Positions 1 to 6,240 are shown, numbered from the stretch's first letter. The stretch: 7,122 nt of DNA from Pseudobdellovibrio sp. (GCA_025449725.1 JANWIU010000037.1:1-7122); one strand, 5' to 3'. Notes: a model not told the origin generated them from the sequence alone. A program made the numbers and translations.

Positions 1-1085
1 GCGGATTCAGTTGTAAGGCCGGCTTCACAGGTGCCAATTGTAATACTTGTTCTAATGGCGCAACTTACCCTGCTTGTTCGACTTGCCCTTCCGGCCAATC
101 GTTAAATCCAAGCGGTCTATGCGCAGCAAATAGTTGTTCAGCCAGTACTCCGGTATGTTCTATCGCCGCTTACAATAGTTGTAACCTGACCTTCAACCCA
201 ACCAGTATCAATGAAACCTGGGTAAAGGATGACACAACTTGTGGATTCAGTTGTAAGGCCGGCTTCATAGGTGCAAATTGTAGCGAATGTTCTAATGGCG
301 CAATTTACCCGGCTTGTACGACTTGTGGATTCAATCAAGCGTTCAATGCAAGCGGTCAGTGTGCTGCTAAAAGTTGTTCAACTTCGCTTCCGGATTGCTC
401 TTCTAATAATTCATGCTCGCTGACTTACAATCCTGTTGGCGTTAACGAAGCATGGGTTAAGAATGATTTAAGTTGCGGCTACAGCTGTAACATCGGATAC
501 ACCGGTGCAAGTTGCAACGTATGTTCTAACGGCGCCAATTATCCAAATTGTACATCGTGCCCGTCCGGTCAATCATTCAATGCCAGCGGACAATGTGCAG
601 CTAACAGTTGTTCTGCTTCTACTCCTGCTTGCTCGTCTGCCGCCAACAACAGTTGTAACCTTACGTACAACCCGACCAGTGTAAATGAGTCTTGGGTTCT
701 AAATGATTCAAGCTGCGGCTTTAGTTGTAAAGCCGGTTACATCGGCGCAAGTTGTAACGCATGTTCTAACGGTGCGAACTATCCAGCGTGTTCAACGTGC
801 CCAGTAGGTCAGTCGTTCAATGGAAGCGGTCAATGTGCAACTAACAGTTGTTCAACTTCGACTCCGGCTTGTGCAGCGTCGAATACTTGCTCACTCACAT
901 ACAACCCAAGCAGCATCAACGAATCTTGGGTGAAGAATGATTCAAGTTGCGGCTTCAGCTGTAATTCCGGCTACACCGGTGATGCTTGTAATCAGTGTTC
1001 TAACGGAGCAAATTACCCGGGCTGTACGTCATGCCCTAGTGGTCAAGCGATGAACGGAAGCGGTCAATGTGCGCCAATCTATTGT
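1..1085 (+). repeat. Coding tandem array of ten-Cys modules with alternating 240/234-bp units
   Basis: Unit boundaries, set at the first Cys codon of C-G-[FY]-S-C, fall at about 0 (just outside the window), 240, 474, 714 and 948, giving periods of 240, 234, 240 and 234 bp. The fifth copy (948-1085) keeps eight of the ten Cys and then diverges into the C-terminal cap. The two-codon length difference lies between Cys 9 and Cys 10: seven residues in units 1 and 3, five in units 2 and 4. Each unit has a conserved N-E-x-W-V near its end and C-S-N-G-A-x-Y-P in the middle. The copies differ by many synonymous changes, so most duplications are not recent. Confidence 0.9.
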
Positions 1086-1646
1086 GAGCCAAGAACCGAA
1101 CAGAACAATGCAGCACTTTGCCAGGTTGTAACGAAGTGTGCGGACTCAGGCCGCGTGCTGAGAACGATAAATGATGTTAATGTGCCAATGGCAGTAGATA
1201 TCAGAGGAGAACCGAACATTCTCTATACGATTGCCAGAGCAAATGTTTCGACTACTCAGGGGGAAATTACACTTTGGAACCGAGACCCTCAAGGCCAAAC
1301 ACATACTCTGAAGCAGCTTTGTGGTCCAACAGGTGTATGGTCACAGCCCGAATTCATCGGTGGACAACGAAACGAGGGTTGGTGTCAGGTTACCGTAACA
1401 GTTCCTGAAACGACCAACGGCTGCCCTGGGAATGTTCCGCATAACTTCGCTGAGGTCAACTGCGCTGCCAGTGTCTGTGAGTGGGATGGTCAGCATTACA
1501 ATAACTCTATAAGCTGCTGTAAAGATATGTATTACTGTGGATTCGGAGGAAGTGGAACTTGCCGCTTTAGGAATAACCGGTGGTACATCGAAAACCTCAG
1601 CTGCGGTGGTGGCTTTAGAGAAGTCGCGCCGATTTCTTGTCAGTAA
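1..1646 (+). CDS. Cys-rich tandem-repeat (EGF/furin-like) secreted or surface protein, 3' part
   Basis: The frame is open from base 3 without interruption to TAA 1644-1646 (547 codons), so the gene begins before the window; the ATG at 930 lies inside a repeat and is not the start. Residues 1-361 are about 4.5 copies of an 80/78-residue module with ten Cys each (spacing x3, x8, x2, x8, x2, x11, x4, x6, x7 or x5) containing G-[FY]-[TI]-G-x-x-C-x-x-C, which resembles EGF-like and growth-factor-receptor Cys-rich folds. The last 186 residues (from 1086) are a non-repetitive cap with 13 more Cys, ending in Cys-Gln. No transmembrane segment or sorting signal is visible at the C-terminus. About 61 Cys in the visible part imply extensive disulfides and hence export to the periplasm or cell exterior (inference). 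An adhesin or other surface protein is plausible, but the function is unknown. A strong terminator follows 26 bases after the stop, so the gene ends its transcript. Confidence 0.85.
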   Translation, partial: GFSCKAGFTGANCNTCSNGATYPACSTCPSGQSLNPSGLCAANSCSASTPVCSIAAYNSCNLTFNPTSINETWVKDDTTCGFSCKAGFIGANCSECSNGAIYPACTTCGFNQAFNASGQCAAKSCSTSLPDCSSNNSCSLTYNPVGVNEAWVKNDLSCGYSCNIGYTGASCNVCSNGANYPNCTSCPSGQSFNASGQCAANSCSASTPACSSAANNSCNLTYNPTSVNESWVLNDSSCGFSCKAGYIGASCNACSNGANYPACSTCPVGQSFNGSGQCATNSCSTSTPACAASNTCSLTYNPSSINESWVKNDSSCGFSCNSGYTGDACNQCSNGANYPGCTSCPSGQAMNGSGQCAPIYCEPRTEQNNAALCQVVTKCADSGRVLRTINDVNVPMAVDIRGEPNILYTIARANVSTTQGEITLWNRDPQGQTHTLKQLCGPTGVWSQPEFIGGQRNEGWCQVTVTVPETTNGCPGNVPHNFAEVNCAASVCEWDGQHYNNSISCCKDMYYCGFGGSGTCRFRNNRWYIENLSCGGGFREVAPISCQ

Positions 1647-1672
1647 AGAATCGTCTTTATTAAACTTTTCTT

Positions 1673-1705
1673 AAGATCCACGAAAAATTTCGTGGATCTT
1701 TTTTT
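1673..1705 (+). terminator. Rho-independent terminator of the Cys-rich protein gene
   Basis: A perfect 13-bp inverted repeat (arms 1673-1685 and 1688-1700, AAGATCCACGAAA and its complement) is followed by T's to 1705. The nominal loop is only two bases, so the innermost A-T pairs probably open to give a 12-bp stem with a 4-base loop. It starts 26 bases after the TAA of the upstream gene. The opposite strand has no T-run after the hairpin, so it acts on the + strand. Confidence 0.9.
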
Positions 1706-1965
1706 GACCAAAAATTTTTATAGTCCTCTACCTTGTCGTTAGCCTGTCGATATTTTTTTCATCGTAAAAATCTTTGGACAACTGTCTATGTAATTGAAAT
1801 TCGTAAAAAACTTCGATATTTCCCAAATTGAATCGTAAAGAATATAGATTAACTTTAAAATCCAAATTTATTAAATTTCAAACACTTACAAGTTGTCACC
1901 TTGATTGCAATAGCACTTCATCGGGGAACGATTCAAAACATTTTCTTTTTTTTGATGGGGATTTT
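1706..1965. other. AT-rich intergenic region with short reiterated motifs
   Basis: About 260 bases between the upstream terminator and the start of the small exported protein. It should hold that gene's promoter, but I cannot identify a -35/-10 pair with acceptable spacing. It contains TCGTAAAAA at 1762-1770 and 1801-1809, with a related TCGTAAAG at 1833-1840, and TCGATATTT at 1747-1755 and 1813-1821. A reading frame entering from 1828 continues into the small gene, but its first 46 codons do not look protein-like and precede a better start. Confidence 0.5.
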
Positions 1966-2217
1966 ATGCTTAGTAAATCTATATGGATAGCTTTATCCAT
2001 GCTGGTCGGATGCGCCGAAGTTTTCGCAGGCGGAGCAGAAAATACCAAAATCGGCTTGCAAGTGGCAGCCTTCAGCGTTCTTGAAAGAAGCAGTACTGGT
2101 GACCGCTTAGCTTTGTTTGATTCACGATTAACCGATTACTTTTGGGATGTCGATTCAACTGGGAAAATGCACGGTCAGTTGAGATTCTGCCCGGTATCTA
2201 CAATTGTAGCTCCATAA
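1966..2217 (+). CDS. Small exported protein or putative lipoprotein (hypothetical, 83 aa)
   Basis: I chose ATG 1966 over the upstream in-frame start at 1828 because it has a purine-rich site (GGGGA, 1957-1961) just before it and opens directly with a signal sequence: Lys-4, then a hydrophobic stretch IWIALSMLV. Two processing routes are possible. LVGC (residues 13-16) fits a lipobox with Cys-16 as the lipidated residue, while VFA-G slightly later fits signal peptidase I. The mature chain is only about 57-68 residues, polar, with one further Cys near the end. I do not recognise the family. It forms its own transcription unit between two terminators, so it is probably a stand-alone envelope or secreted peptide. 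The gene itself is fairly secure; the function is unknown. Confidence 0.6.
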   Translation: MLSKSIWIALSMLVGCAEVFAGGAENTKIGLQVAAFSVLERSSTGDRLALFDSRLTDYFWDVDSTGKMHGQLRFCPVSTIVAP

Positions 2218-2241
2218 TTATTAAGACATTGCGATTTTCAT

Positions 2242-2260
2242 AGGGGGAAGATCCATGTAA
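2242..2260 (+). promoter_or_regulatory. Strong Shine-Dalgarno followed by an ATG-TAA start-stop pair
   Basis: AGGGGG (2242-2247) is followed, seven bases later, by ATG 2255-2257 and immediately by TAA 2258-2260. It lies in the 3' untranslated stretch of the 83-aa gene, upstream of its terminator. This is a textbook ribosome-binding context for an ORF with no sense codon after Met. It may be coincidence, a decayed start, or a minimal ORF where ribosomes stall. Confidence 0.35.
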
Positions 2261-2278
2261 AATTTGAATCAGAACTAG

Positions 2279-2303
2279 GGCCCGGCATAGTCCGGGCCTT
2301 TTT
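2279..2303 (+). terminator. Rho-independent terminator of the small exported-protein gene
   Basis: A 7-bp GC stem, GGCCCGG (2279-2285) and CCGGGCC (2292-2298), with loop CATAGT is followed by TTTTT (2299-2303). It can be extended by a G-T and an A-T pair. The recQ stop codon (complement of 2302-2304) sits inside the T-run, so the two converging genes share this junction. On the minus strand the hairpin lacks a following T-run, so it is at best a weak terminator for recQ. Confidence 0.85.
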
Positions 2304-3846
2304 AAATTAATTGCGCAACCAATTCTTTACCGAATTTTTCAATCTTGGCTTCACCGATTCCGTAAATAGAATGAAGCTCAGCCAAAGTTGTCGGGTGTTT
2401 TTGCGCCAGCTCTCGCAGAGTTTTATCACCAAAAATAACAAAGGCCGGTACATCCAGTTCATTGGCTTTAGCTTTACGCCAGTCTTTTAAGGCTCTAAAA
2501 ATAATTTGCTGATTCGGAGTCAATTCTTCACCCACGATGAACTTGTGTTTCTTGGCCTTCGCCGGCTTTATCAGTGCCACTCTTGAATTTATTGCAGATG
2601 CAGGAGCCACATAGACGATTTTTCGGTGTGAACCCGGGTCACAGCTGTCACAGTGCCCGCAGCGCTTTAATCGTTGCGCATCTTTGTAGTAGGTCAAAAT
2701 CTCAGCGTGACGGCATTCCCCACCTTCAGAATAACTGACAAGGGCGTCTAAATTGCGCCATCTTAAACTTTTGATTTCTTTTGCAGCGTCTGAATTCTGA
2801 ATGAAGAAAGACTGAAGGCCTTTGTCTTTTTTAGAATAAAGCATAAGGCAAGTCGACGGCAATCCGTCACGTCCTGCCCGGCCCATTTCTTGGTACAAAG
2901 AATCGATGTTTCCCGGCATTTGAAAATGCACCACCAGGCGGACATTCGGCTGATCGATTCCCATTCCGAACGCGTTGGTGGCAACCAGAATTCGCAAGTC
3001 TCCGCCCACGTAGGCATCTTGAATTTTTGTACGGTCCTTGGTGCCCATTCCGGCATGATAACAATCTACTTTGTCGAAATGGTTTTTCAGAAAGGCTGCG
3101 ACTTCTTCGGTAATTTTGCGCGTTCCGCAGTACACCAGCACGCGGCCATCAGGGAATTGATTAATACTTTGTAAAAGCCACGCAAGCTTTTCGTCTTCAT
3201 CTTCGCAGCTTTCAACCTGATAGTAGAGATTCGATCTATAGAAACCGTGAACTAAGCGTTCAGGTCTTACTAAATTTAAATTCTTTGCGACATCATCAAG
3301 GACTGTCGGCGTGGCAGAGGCCGTCAGTGCCAGCACCGGCACATCCGGGCGTAATGCTTTTAATATTTTTAATTCGGCATATTCAGCACGAAAGTCATGG
3401 CCCCACTGCGAAACACAGTGCGCCTCATCGACCGCAAATAATCCGATCGATCTTTGCATGATCCATTTTTGAAAACCTTCTTTTTGCACGCGTTCCGGAG
3501 ATAAATATAAAATAAAGGCGCCGCCCTCATTAATTTTCGCAAAGACCGCGCGCTTTTGATCCTCGGTTTGGCCAGAATACAATGCACCGGCAGCGATGCC
3601 CTTTCTTTCTAATGCCGCAACCTGATCTTTCATCAGCGCAATCAGCGGAGAAATCACGATCACTAATTTATTTAAAAAGACAGCAGGCAACTGATAACAC
3701 AAAGACTTTCCTCCACCGGTCGGAAGAACAGCCAGCGCATCTTTGTTGTTTAAAATCGCATTCATAATATCAAACTGACCAGGTCGGAACTCATCCAGGC
3801 TGAATGCGGATTTTAATTTTATTGTTAGATCATTTTGTAAATTCAA
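2302..3846 (-). CDS. recQ: ATP-dependent DNA helicase, RecQ family, without winged-helix domain
   Basis: 3'-5' DNA helicase of superfamily 2, acting in recombination and replication-fork repair in the cytoplasm. Visible motifs (514 aa): motif 0 F-R-P-G-Q 20-24, Walker A TGGGKS 43-48, DEAH 140-143 with the aromatic-rich loop HCVSQWGHDFR after it, TASAT 175-179, and QEMGRAGRDG 319-328. A zinc site follows with Cys 378, 396, 399 and 402. Residues about 441-514 form an HRDC domain ending in the helix-hairpin-like Y-G-I-G-E-A-K. Only about 38 residues separate zinc site and HRDC, whereas E. coli RecQ (about 609 aa) has a winged-helix (RQC) domain there. The start is TTG 3846, the only start codon between an in-frame stop (3862-3864) and motif 0; the Shine-Dalgarno is weak, suggesting modest expression. 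It is divergent from the LysE-type gene and stands alone. Confidence 0.93.
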   Translation of the reverse strand: MNLQNDLTIKLKSAFSLDEFRPGQFDIMNAILNNKDALAVLPTGGGKSLCYQLPAVFLNKLVIVISPLIALMKDQVAALERKGIAAGALYSGQTEDQKRAVFAKINEGGAFILYLSPERVQKEGFQKWIMQRSIGLFAVDEAHCVSQWGHDFRAEYAELKILKALRPDVPVLALTASATPTVLDDVAKNLNLVRPERLVHGFYRSNLYYQVESCEDEDEKLAWLLQSINQFPDGRVLVYCGTRKITEEVAAFLKNHFDKVDCYHAGMGTKDRTKIQDAYVGGDLRILVATNAFGMGIDQPNVRLVVHFQMPGNIDSLYQEMGRAGRDGLPSTCLMLYSKKDKGLQSFFIQNSDAAKEIKSLRWRNLDALVSYSEGGECRHAEILTYYKDAQRLKRCGHCDSCDPGSHRKIVYVAPASAINSRVALIKPAKAKKHKFIVGEELTPNQQIIFRALKDWRKAKANELDVPAFVIFGDKTLRELAQKHPTTLAELHSIYGIGEAKIEKFGKELVAQLI

Positions 3847-3962
3847 AAAAACGGCTTTCTTTTAAAAGTTGGGTCCCGAAAATACTAAGCTAAGGCATCC
3901 GGAAAGGCACTCATTAATCTATTTTTGCTGCAAAACAATTGCCCGCCCCTCTCATAAATAAT

Positions 3963-4023
3963 ATGGTTAATTGGGGGACTTATTCAGCAAGGTTTCGGAA
4001 CGTTTTTTATTCTTTGTTTCTTT
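3963..4023 (+). other. Probable out-of-frame 5' end of the LysE-type exporter gene
   Basis: ATG 3963 begins a frame reading M-V-N-W-G, typical of the N-terminus of this transporter family, but that frame runs out of register with the exporter body and stops at a TGA at 4047-4049. Removing one base from the run GGGGG (3973-3977) joins it to the body frame, giving M-V-N-W-G-L-I-Q-Q-G-F-G-T-F-F-I-L-C-F-F and then L-T-I-T-P-G, a complete first membrane segment. The body frame itself is open back to a TAA at 3955-3957 but has no ATG, GTG or TTG before TTG 4024. I see no convincing Shine-Dalgarno for either start. Confidence 0.55.
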
Positions 4024-4611
4024 TTGACAATCACCCCGGGAACTGACACAGCCCTGGTTTTCAGAAGCGCCCTGCTTGGAAGCAAAAAACGGATATTTTC
4101 GACGATTGCCGGAATCTGTTCCGGGCTGCTGGTGCATGCAACGCTTTCCTCCTTTGGTTTATCAGCTATACTGCAAACTTCCCCGCAACTGTATACAGCA
4201 GTCAAAACGATCGGCGCATGTTATCTTATTTACTTGGGGATTTGTGCTTTAAATGTAGCGATTAAACTCAAAACCTCAGCCGCAGTTGGTTCTCCCATTT
4301 CTGAAGTGACTTTTCAAGAGTCTGTTGCGATTGATTTCAGAACCGGACTATTGACGAACGTTTTGAATCCGAAAGTAGCGGTTTTTTATTTGACGTTCAT
4401 TCCGCAATTTATTGATCCTTCAAAAAATGTACTGCTCCAAGCCCTTGCTTTGTCTGGCGGGCATATTTTGATGAGTATTGTTTGGCTTTTATTGATCGGT
4501 TTTTTTGTAGGTTATTTTAAACCGCAACTTGAAAAACCAAAAGTCAAAATGACTATAGAAATATTAACGGGTCTTGCTTTTATCGGATTTGGAATCCGGC
4601 TAGTGCTTTAG
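4024..4611 (+). CDS. LysE/RhtB-family amino-acid exporter (5' end uncertain)
   Basis: Inner-membrane exporter of the LysE/RhtB group, which expels amino acids or related small molecules. The signature T-P-G-T-D opens the listed frame and is followed by hydrophobic segments at about residues 26-50, 58-80, 104-126, 137-160 and 176-195. The family hallmark L-N-P-K with F-x-P-Q-F lies at 114-129. From TTG 4024 the protein has 195 residues and lacks most of the first membrane segment. With a one-base correction upstream and ATG 3963 it would have 215 residues, normal for the family. The substrate cannot be told from sequence. It is the only + strand gene here, divergent from recQ and converging on the DUF1904 gene with 2 bases between stop codons. 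Family call is firm; the start, and whether the gene is fully functional, are not. Confidence 0.82.
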   Translation: MTITPGTDTALVFRSALLGSKKRIFSTIAGICSGLLVHATLSSFGLSAILQTSPQLYTAVKTIGACYLIYLGICALNVAIKLKTSAAVGSPISEVTFQESVAIDFRTGLLTNVLNPKVAVFYLTFIPQFIDPSKNVLLQALALSGGHILMSIVWLLLIGFFVGYFKPQLEKPKVKMTIEILTGLAFIGFGIRLVL

Positions 4612-4613
4612 AA

Positions 4614-4952
4614 CTAAAAACTTTTTCCGTTTTCGAAGTAATGATCTTTCGGAATATTCACAAAAACTACCGAAATGTATTCAGATTTGGTCAAAGGCTT
4701 CACAAGTTCTGTCACTTTTTTTGCCGCGGCTTCGCGAACCTCAGGCCCGCGGTCAAACCAAAGAAACTCAACCATCGGATCACCTTCCGAATCGGTGATA
4801 ACATTGCCTGAGCGGTAAAACGTTGTTGAAACTTTTTCTACTGTAAAATTATCTTCAGTCGTATCTAAAATTTTTGCCAACTCTTCCGGTAAACTGACAC
4901 TAAGAGCTTTAACCGCGATTTCATCAAGAGAGCGAATCCGAAGATGTGGCAT
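4614..4952 (-). CDS. DUF1904 family protein (tautomerase/MIF-like superfamily)
   Basis: 112 aa. It starts M-P-H-L-R-I-R and contains T-T-F-Y-R-S-G and V-E-F-L-W-F-D-R-G, which I recognise as the DUF1904 pattern; this family is grouped with the tautomerase/MIF fold. Pro-2 would be the N-terminal residue after Met removal, the position of the catalytic base in that superfamily, so tautomerase-type chemistry is possible but unproven. The length matches the family. It is the second gene of an operon: 9 bases separate it from the dehydrogenase stop, and its AGGA ribosome site contains part of that stop codon. I see no terminator after its TAG, so readthrough would run antisense into the exporter gene. 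The family is likely; the function is unknown. Confidence 0.85.
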   Translation of the reverse strand: MPHLRIRSLDEIAVKALSVSLPEELAKILDTTEDNFTVEKVSTTFYRSGNVITDSEGDPMVEFLWFDRGPEVREAAAKKVTELVKPLTKSEYISVVFVNIPKDHYFENGKSF

Positions 4953-4970
4953 AATTGATTCCTAAAACCG
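4953..4970 (-). promoter_or_regulatory. Ribosome binding site of the DUF1904 gene overlapping the upstream stop
   Basis: On the minus strand the sequence reads TTTTAGGAATCAATT directly before ATG. The TAG stop of the dehydrogenase gene (4964-4962) forms part of the AGGA Shine-Dalgarno, with about eight bases to the ATG. This arrangement favours translational coupling of the two genes. Confidence 0.7.
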
Positions 4971-6227
4971 GTCTGCCCGGAAAGGTTTTGGATCTACGTC
5001 TGTGGGCTTTCCTAAAGCCAGGTCCGCAACAAGCTTGCCTGTGCCGGTTGCCGATTGCAGCCCCAGCATCTGATGCCCGGTAGCTAACAATAAATTTTGA
5101 TAACGTTTAGTACGGCCAATTACCGGAACGCCGTCAGGAGTACAAGGGCGAAGTCCGCGCCAAATTTCATGATAGCGAATGGATTCAGGAACATTCATGA
5201 ATTCGCGGGCACCGCGAACGATGGCTTCTACCCGTCTGGTTGTAAAAGTTTCGTCCTGATTAACCAGCTCTAAGGTTCCGGCTAATCTTAAAGTTCCGTT
5301 ACGAGGGGTAACAGCCACCTTCTTTTCAACCAGCATCATGGGGCGCTGCGGATTCGGCCCCAACGGATCTGTAATAATCGCGTAGCCTTTACCACCTAAC
5401 ACAGGAATTTTGAGATCCAACGTCTGACCGATGTGGCGTGACCATGACCCCGTCGCAAGTACAAACTGGTCGGCTTGAAATATTCCACGCGTAGTACGTG
5501 CGGCTGCAATTCCATTTGGGCCTTTTTGAAAATCAATCACTTCCGTTTTAGAAAGAATAACGGCACCGAGCTTTTGCGCTTCGTGTGCTAAGGTTTGAGT
5601 GACTTGCAGTGGTTCTGCATGCGCTTCCTGGCTGAAGAAGACTCCGCCTTTGATTCGTTTTGTAAGGGAAGGTTCATAAGCACGGGCCTCTTCTTCCAGC
5701 ATGAGTTTACCTGGAATTCCGTTTCTAGAAACAAGTTCCATTTCTTTACGGGCGTATGTAAGACCGTCATCCGATTGCGCCACCATGAATAAACCTTTTT
5801 GTTCGAACGAAAAAGGCAAGTCCGTTTTTGCGGAAAGTTCTTGGTACATTTTTAAACTTTGAATCGAAATTTGGGTTAAGGCATCAACCGAAGCCAGCAT
5901 CTTTTTTTCTGTCATCGAAGCCATGAAACTTAAAAGCCAGCTGATCAGTGTTGGGCTTAACTCCGGCTTAATATACAAAGGGCTTTCCGGATCCAACAAC
6001 CACTTAAAAGATTTAAACAGCATACCCGGCATCGGTAACGGCATAGCAAAACAAGGAGTGATCCATCCGGCGTTTCCGTAAGAACAACCGTAGCCCGGCT
6101 CAAACTTGTCGATCACAACAACTTGTGCGCCGGAGCGGCTCAGCTCGTAGGCCGAAGCTAAACCGATGACTCCGCCGCCAACAATAAGAACGTCCGCTTT
6201 AATTGGTGCCACTTCACCCATCGCCAT
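4962..6227 (-). CDS. FAD-dependent D-amino-acid dehydrogenase-like oxidoreductase (DadA-like)
   Basis: Member of the DAO flavoprotein family, closest in pattern to DadA-type dehydrogenases, which oxidise D-amino acids (or cyclic relatives such as D-hydroxyproline) to imino acids and pass electrons to the membrane chain. Using ATG 6227 (421 aa), the dinucleotide motif GGGVIG is at 17-22, followed by D-K-F-E-P-G (40-45), Y-G-N-A-G (50-54), W-R-G-L-R-P-C-T-P-D-G (356-366) and the C-terminal FAD loop G-H-x-x-L-G (384-389). DadA of E. coli has 432 residues. A GTG at 6239 extends the frame by four residues, but GGTGGG seven bases upstream of ATG 6227 favours the shorter start. Membrane association would be peripheral; no transmembrane helix is obvious. 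First gene of an operon with DUF1904. Exact substrate unknown; glycine/sarcosine-type oxidases are the alternative. Confidence 0.85.
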   Translation of the reverse strand: MAMGEVAPIKADVLIVGGGVIGLASAYELSRSGAQVVVIDKFEPGYGCSYGNAGWITPCFAMPLPMPGMLFKSFKWLLDPESPLYIKPELSPTLISWLLSFMASMTEKKMLASVDALTQISIQSLKMYQELSAKTDLPFSFEQKGLFMVAQSDDGLTYARKEMELVSRNGIPGKLMLEEEARAYEPSLTKRIKGGVFFSQEAHAEPLQVTQTLAHEAQKLGAVILSKTEVIDFQKGPNGIAAARTTRGIFQADQFVLATGSWSRHIGQTLDLKIPVLGGKGYAIITDPLGPNPQRPMMLVEKKVAVTPRNGTLRLAGTLELVNQDETFTTRRVEAIVRGAREFMNVPESIRYHEIWRGLRPCTPDGVPVIGRTKRYQNLLLATGHQMLGLQSATGTGKLVADLALGKPTDVDPKPFRADRF

Positions 6228-6240
6228 ATTTGTACCCACC
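6228..6240 (-). promoter_or_regulatory. Ribosome binding site deciding the dehydrogenase start
   Basis: On the minus strand GGTGGG is followed by TACAAAT and ATG 6227, a spacing of seven bases. The alternative GTG start lies inside this site and has no purine-rich sequence of its own upstream. Confidence 0.55.

Noticed and set aside
138..338. Minus-strand frame opposite the repeat array
   Set aside because: It is a by-product of the repetitive, Cys-rich coding strand; the + frame is continuous across it and clearly coding.
1..1085. CRISPR-like or non-coding repeat array
   Set aside because: Periods of 240 and 234 bp, multiples of three, with conserved Cys codons and synonymous variation show that it is a protein-coding repeat.
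1828..1965. N-terminal extension of the 83-aa gene from 1828
   Set aside because: The 46 extra codons are low in protein character, and the later ATG has a ribosome site and a proper signal sequence directly after it.
2763..3767. Several short frames on both strands inside recQ
   Set aside because: They lie wholly within the RecQ coding region, have no family features, and RecQ motifs run without interruption through the area.
3847..3962. Promoters between the divergent recQ and exporter genes
   Set aside because: TAGATT on the minus strand and TTGCTG with CATAAA on the + strand were considered, but no pair has both good matches and a 16-18 base spacing.
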